The notes beneath the pieces are model-generated. The model saw nothing but the letters and a program-made list of their open reading frames with translations, was not told the DNA's origin and ran no database searches. Shown one piece after another: positions 61,205 through 64,000 of a stretch of DNA of 64,000 bases (the first letter of the stretch is position 1; every line of letters begins with the position of its first letter). Origin of the DNA: an uncultured Poribacteria bacterium (GTDB lineage: Bacteria; Poribacteria; WGA-4E; WGA-3G); assembly GCA_951828385.1 (NCBI GenBank), contig OX639973.1, positions 4,827,200-4,891,199 on the forward strand, read 5' to 3'. The position numbers and the translations under genes are program-made.

Positions 61205-62212
61205 ATGTTTAGCCGAAATGAAATTACCGAGGCGAACCGTTGGTGCTATCTTATTATCCTGCTTACTGGATGGGTAGTGTTCAGCTCTTGTGTGAGTTCG
61301 ACGCTTAACACGACTGGTTCAACTTCACTGACAGATAACGAGGCATACGCCGAAATCAAAGCGATTGCTGGAAAACTTGAAAATAGCGGTGATCCGGCGG
61401 CTTATGAGATGTTAGTCGAGAAATCAGCCGTTTTTATCAATGCGTACCCAAAATACAAACGGGTTGATGAGGTCTACTATCTTCTCAGCACCGGCTTAAT
61501 GCAGCTGGACCGTATAGAAGAAGGAATTGAGGTCTTTGAAGAACTTATTAGGTACTATCCAGCTGCTGATTATGTTGAACCGAGCCTTTTAACGTTAGGG
61601 TTGGCTTACGATAAAGTCGGCGAGCATGAGAAAGCGGATCGGCTTTATGAAAAGCTGGTGAATCACACAAAGTACCGTGGTGGAAGGTTTTCTGATGTTG
61701 CGCAGCAGCTCCTTGAACAGGATTGGGATACCAGAACGGGTGAATTAGCCGACGCATCTGGTACAAGTGCAAGCCCAAGTCCGAGCCAATTTATGAACAG
61801 TCCTGCGTTCGATTTTCAGGTGACGGATTTGAGAGGAGAGGCACTCTCGCTAACGCAATATCGCGGGCAGGTTGTGCTGCTTGATTTCTGGGCGACGTGG
61901 TGTCCACCCTGTATCGCTGAAATGCCGAACGTTAAAGCGACTTACGCAAAGTACAAAAACCAGAAATTTGAGATTATCGGTATCAGTTTAGATCGGTCAA
62001 CAGCACCACTTGAAGCATATATCGCCAGTGAAGGGATCACATGGCGGCAATACTGGGATAATGGTGGCAGGATTAGCGATATGTACAATGTTCGCGCAAT
62101 TCCATCAACGTTTCTGATTGACGGTGCAGGTGTTGTCCGCCGAGTGAATCTCCGGGGTAGCGCGCTTGAGATGGCTGTGGCTGAACTCGTGCGCGAGAAT
62201 TTGGAAAATTAA
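61205..62212 (+). CDS. TPR and TlpA-like thioredoxin protein
   Basis: The 335-residue exported protein has a hydrophobic N-terminus with 'VVFSSC' (possible lipoprotein Cys), two to three TPR-like units (about 45-165, 'YKRVDEVYYLLSTGLMQLDR') and a redoxin/TlpA domain (about 195-335) with the active site 'WATWCPPC' and cis-Pro segment 'IPSTFLID'. It should exchange disulfides in the periplasm. AAGGAG lies before the ATG. A longer paralogue follows in tandem. Confidence 0.85.
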   Translation: MFSRNEITEANRWCYLIILLTGWVVFSSCVSSTLNTTGSTSLTDNEAYAEIKAIAGKLENSGDPAAYEMLVEKSAVFINAYPKYKRVDEVYYLLSTGLMQLDRIEEGIEVFEELIRYYPAADYVEPSLLTLGLAYDKVGEHEKADRLYEKLVNHTKYRGGRFSDVAQQLLEQDWDTRTGELADASGTSASPSPSQFMNSPAFDFQVTDLRGEALSLTQYRGQVVLLDFWATWCPPCIAEMPNVKATYAKYKNQKFEIIGISLDRSTAPLEAYIASEGITWRQYWDNGGRISDMYNVRAIPSTFLIDGAGVVRRVNLRGSALEMAVAELVRENLEN

Positions 62213-62297
62213 ATACCGTTTTCGCTGGCGAGATTCTCATCAAATGTTGCTATAAACAAACAGGTAGGTTCAACAAAGCTGAGGAGGTTTAAATAAA

Positions 62298-64000
62298 ATG
62301 TTCTCCCGAAATAAGATAAATTCACAACAGAGAGGAAACAGAGGTTTCCGTAATGTCCTCGTTGGTGCACTCACAAGTTTTGTGCTCATCGGGTTTTGTG
62401 TTAACTTCGCTGGGGCTTACTCGGTAAAACCCGCTGACGAATATAAAGAAATTAAGGCGATTACGAAGAGCCTTCGGAAACAGAGCACATCTGAAGATTT
62501 GGAGAAATTGGTTGAAAAGTCAAGAAATTTCGTTGCGGCGCATCCGGAATACAAACGGGTGGATGAAGTTTACTATCTTCTCGGTAACGCCTTAGTTCAG
62601 TTGGACCGTGTTGAAGACGGGATTCAGGTCTTTGAAGCACTTATCAAGGACCGTCCGGATGCGCGCTACGTTGAACGCTGCCTATTAGAATTGGGTTTGG
62701 CGTATGACAAACTCCAGAGGCATGACGCAGCGGATGGTGCCTATCAGAAATTAATAAATCACCCAAAATACGGTTCGCGATCGCAGGCGAAACTTGCGAA
62801 AAAGATGCTTGAACAGGAGAGAACCGAACGGAAGGGCGAATTACCGAAACCCGCTGGCGCGCAACCCGCACCCGGAATGAATCCGAGTGAGTGGATCGGT
62901 AAACCTGCGCTGGATTTCCATGTGACGGATGTGAACGGTGAAGCACTCTCCTTAGAACAATACCGAGGTCAGGTTGTACTGCTCGACTTCTGGGCGACGT
63001 GGTGTCCGCCTTGTATCGCAGAGATACCGAACGTTAAGAAGACTTATGAAAAATACAAGGATCAGAAGTTCCAAATCGTCGGTATCAGTCTCGACAGGTC
63101 GAAAGAACCACTTGAGGCTTATATTGAGAAAGAAAGTCTCACATGGCTACACTATTGGGACAACATCGGCAAGGTCAGCGATCTTTACAAAGTCGAAGCG
63201 ATTCCATCGACCTTTTTGATTGACGGTGAAGGTGTGATCCGAAAGACGAACCTCCGCGGTCATCGGCTTGAGACAGCTGTCGCTGAATTGGTGAAAGAAA
63301 ATCTCGCGCAACCGGCTGATACCCCTATAAATCCACCTTCCGACTCCCCTGACGGCACGCAAAATACGGAGCCGAATGTCAGCGAAATCATTGATGCTGC
63401 TATCGCTGCGCACGGCGGGCTTGAGAGACTACAAGCGGTGAAAAATATCGTGACGGAATCTCATAGCTTTGAACACTTTCCTGACGGGGATGTGCAGGAT
63501 GAGGGACGGTCTAAAGCCTACTTTTATCCTGACAAATTCCGCAGCGATTGGGATATAGATGGCGATGTAGGGAGTTTAATCTTTGACGGTCATTCTCTAT
63601 TTCGGGTAACTGACGGAGATGCCAAACCTGTTCCGCCTGAAGAGATTGCGTCTTATCTTATCTTTTTTAGAGATAGTCTTTTCCGAGAACCGATTTGGCT
63701 GTTACCAGCACTCGCAAAAGGCGATATTCCTGTGCAATACGCAGGCACAGAGGAGGTAAAGGGTATTCCGACATCCGTTCTCCTCGTTACGCAGCCTTCG
63801 GGGAAAAAGCTAAAGGTCTTCATTAGTAAAGAGACGCACTACGTAGTCCAGTTTAGTTATGAGGTTGGAATAGGCGGTGGCGTGGAAAACGTGGTAGCGT
63901 TCTTTGAAGATTATCGGGATGTGGATGGCGTTAAAGTCGCACATCATCGTGCCACAAAGAACGGGGAATATCGGCAAATCTTGATTACCGACATCGAATT
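62298..64000 (+). CDS. TPR, TlpA-like thioredoxin and LolA-like protein (3' end beyond window)
   Basis: The frame is open from ATG 62298 (GAGGAGG upstream) to the right edge: 567 codons, incomplete. Residues 20-40 are a signal/anchor. TPR-like units and a redoxin domain with 'WATWCPPC' (about residue 233) closely match the preceding gene, so the two are tandem duplicates. After about residue 350 comes a new part, 'IDAAIAAHGGLERLQAVKNI' and 'GRSKAYFYPDKFRSDWDID', resembling the start of lipoprotein-carrier (LolA-like) domains. The gene combines a thiol-disulfide unit with a possible lipid-carrier-like unit. Function inferred. Confidence 0.8.
   Translation, partial: MFSRNKINSQQRGNRGFRNVLVGALTSFVLIGFCVNFAGAYSVKPADEYKEIKAITKSLRKQSTSEDLEKLVEKSRNFVAAHPEYKRVDEVYYLLGNALVQLDRVEDGIQVFEALIKDRPDARYVERCLLELGLAYDKLQRHDAADGAYQKLINHPKYGSRSQAKLAKKMLEQERTERKGELPKPAGAQPAPGMNPSEWIGKPALDFHVTDVNGEALSLEQYRGQVVLLDFWATWCPPCIAEIPNVKKTYEKYKDQKFQIVGISLDRSKEPLEAYIEKESLTWLHYWDNIGKVSDLYKVEAIPSTFLIDGEGVIRKTNLRGHRLETAVAELVKENLAQPADTPINPPSDSPDGTQNTEPNVSEIIDAAIAAHGGLERLQAVKNIVTESHSFEHFPDGDVQDEGRSKAYFYPDKFRSDWDIDGDVGSLIFDGHSLFRVTDGDAKPVPPEEIASYLIFFRDSLFREPIWLLPALAKGDIPVQYAGTEEVKGIPTSVLLVTQPSGKKLKVFISKETHYVVQFSYEVGIGGGVENVVAFFEDYRDVDGVKVAHHRATKNGEYRQILITDIE

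Overview
This 64 kb window looks like chromosomal DNA of an uncultivated bacterium of the Candidatus Poribacteria type. That is an inference. The support is a DUF1587/1592/1588/1585 cytochrome-like protein, a LamG protein with a C-terminal tail I associate with this group, CARDB/alpha-toroid and TlpA-like proteins, an N-acetyl-type mix of planctomycete-like conserved genes, and many short palindromic repeats with the core 'ggtaggtgcggtttcctaacc'. No rRNA, tRNA, CRISPR array or complete prophage was seen.

Layout. 1-6.8 kb: minus-strand operon of a DUF1592 protein, a lipoprotein-like HExxH peptidase and a leucine-rich-repeat surface protein (cut by the left edge), then a TPR protein plus a membrane coiled-coil protein. 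7-17 kb: an Ldh2-type dehydrogenase followed by a defence island. The island holds a one-polypeptide Type IIG/ISP-like restriction-modification enzyme and, behind a repeat-rich gap, a BrnT-like toxin gene overlapping a 1560-residue protein whose N-terminus looks like a CopG/BrnA-type antitoxin, followed by a PD-(D/E)XK nuclease domain, a STAND-type NTPase and a long helical C-terminus. 17.4-19.6 kb: argF and thrC. 19.6-28.8 kb: a heavy-metal efflux locus (CDF-like protein, small Cys protein, TolC-type channel, His-rich adaptor, CusA-type RND pump, small secreted protein). 28.9-33.0 kb: a secreted-protein operon behind a textbook sigma-54 promoter with two upstream direct repeats.

33.5-36.5 kb: holA, a short tyrosine recombinase and two small membrane/coiled-coil proteins. 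36.5-41.5 kb: hisZ-hisG-hisS plus a metallophosphoesterase. 42.3-48.8 kb: a membrane glycosyltransferase-like protein, a beta-propeller, a TIM-barrel isomerase, a decayed zeta-type toxin pair, a radical-SAM sulfatase-maturase-like enzyme and a LamG protein. 49-53.7 kb: a DNA methyltransferase, a histone-deacetylase-family hydrolase, an AAA ATPase/nuclease protein, and a second copy of only the 3' end of the hydrolase gene. 53.7-59.7 kb: a translation cluster (infC-rpmI-rplT, a phenylalanine T-box leader, pheS-pheT) followed by ubiE. The infC gene appears to start at AUA. 60-64 kb: small membrane and conserved proteins and two TlpA-like thiol-disulfide proteins, the last cut by the right edge.

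Two themes stand out. First, the antitoxin-nuclease-STAND fusion overlapping a toxin gene is the best candidate for an undescribed defence system. Second, at least four families of palindromic repeats that litter the intergenic DNA are also found in frame inside essential or conserved genes (pheT, ubiE, the efflux adaptor, the restriction enzyme), inside the pheS T-box leader, and inside each other. They therefore look like active, protein-tolerated mobile palindromes.
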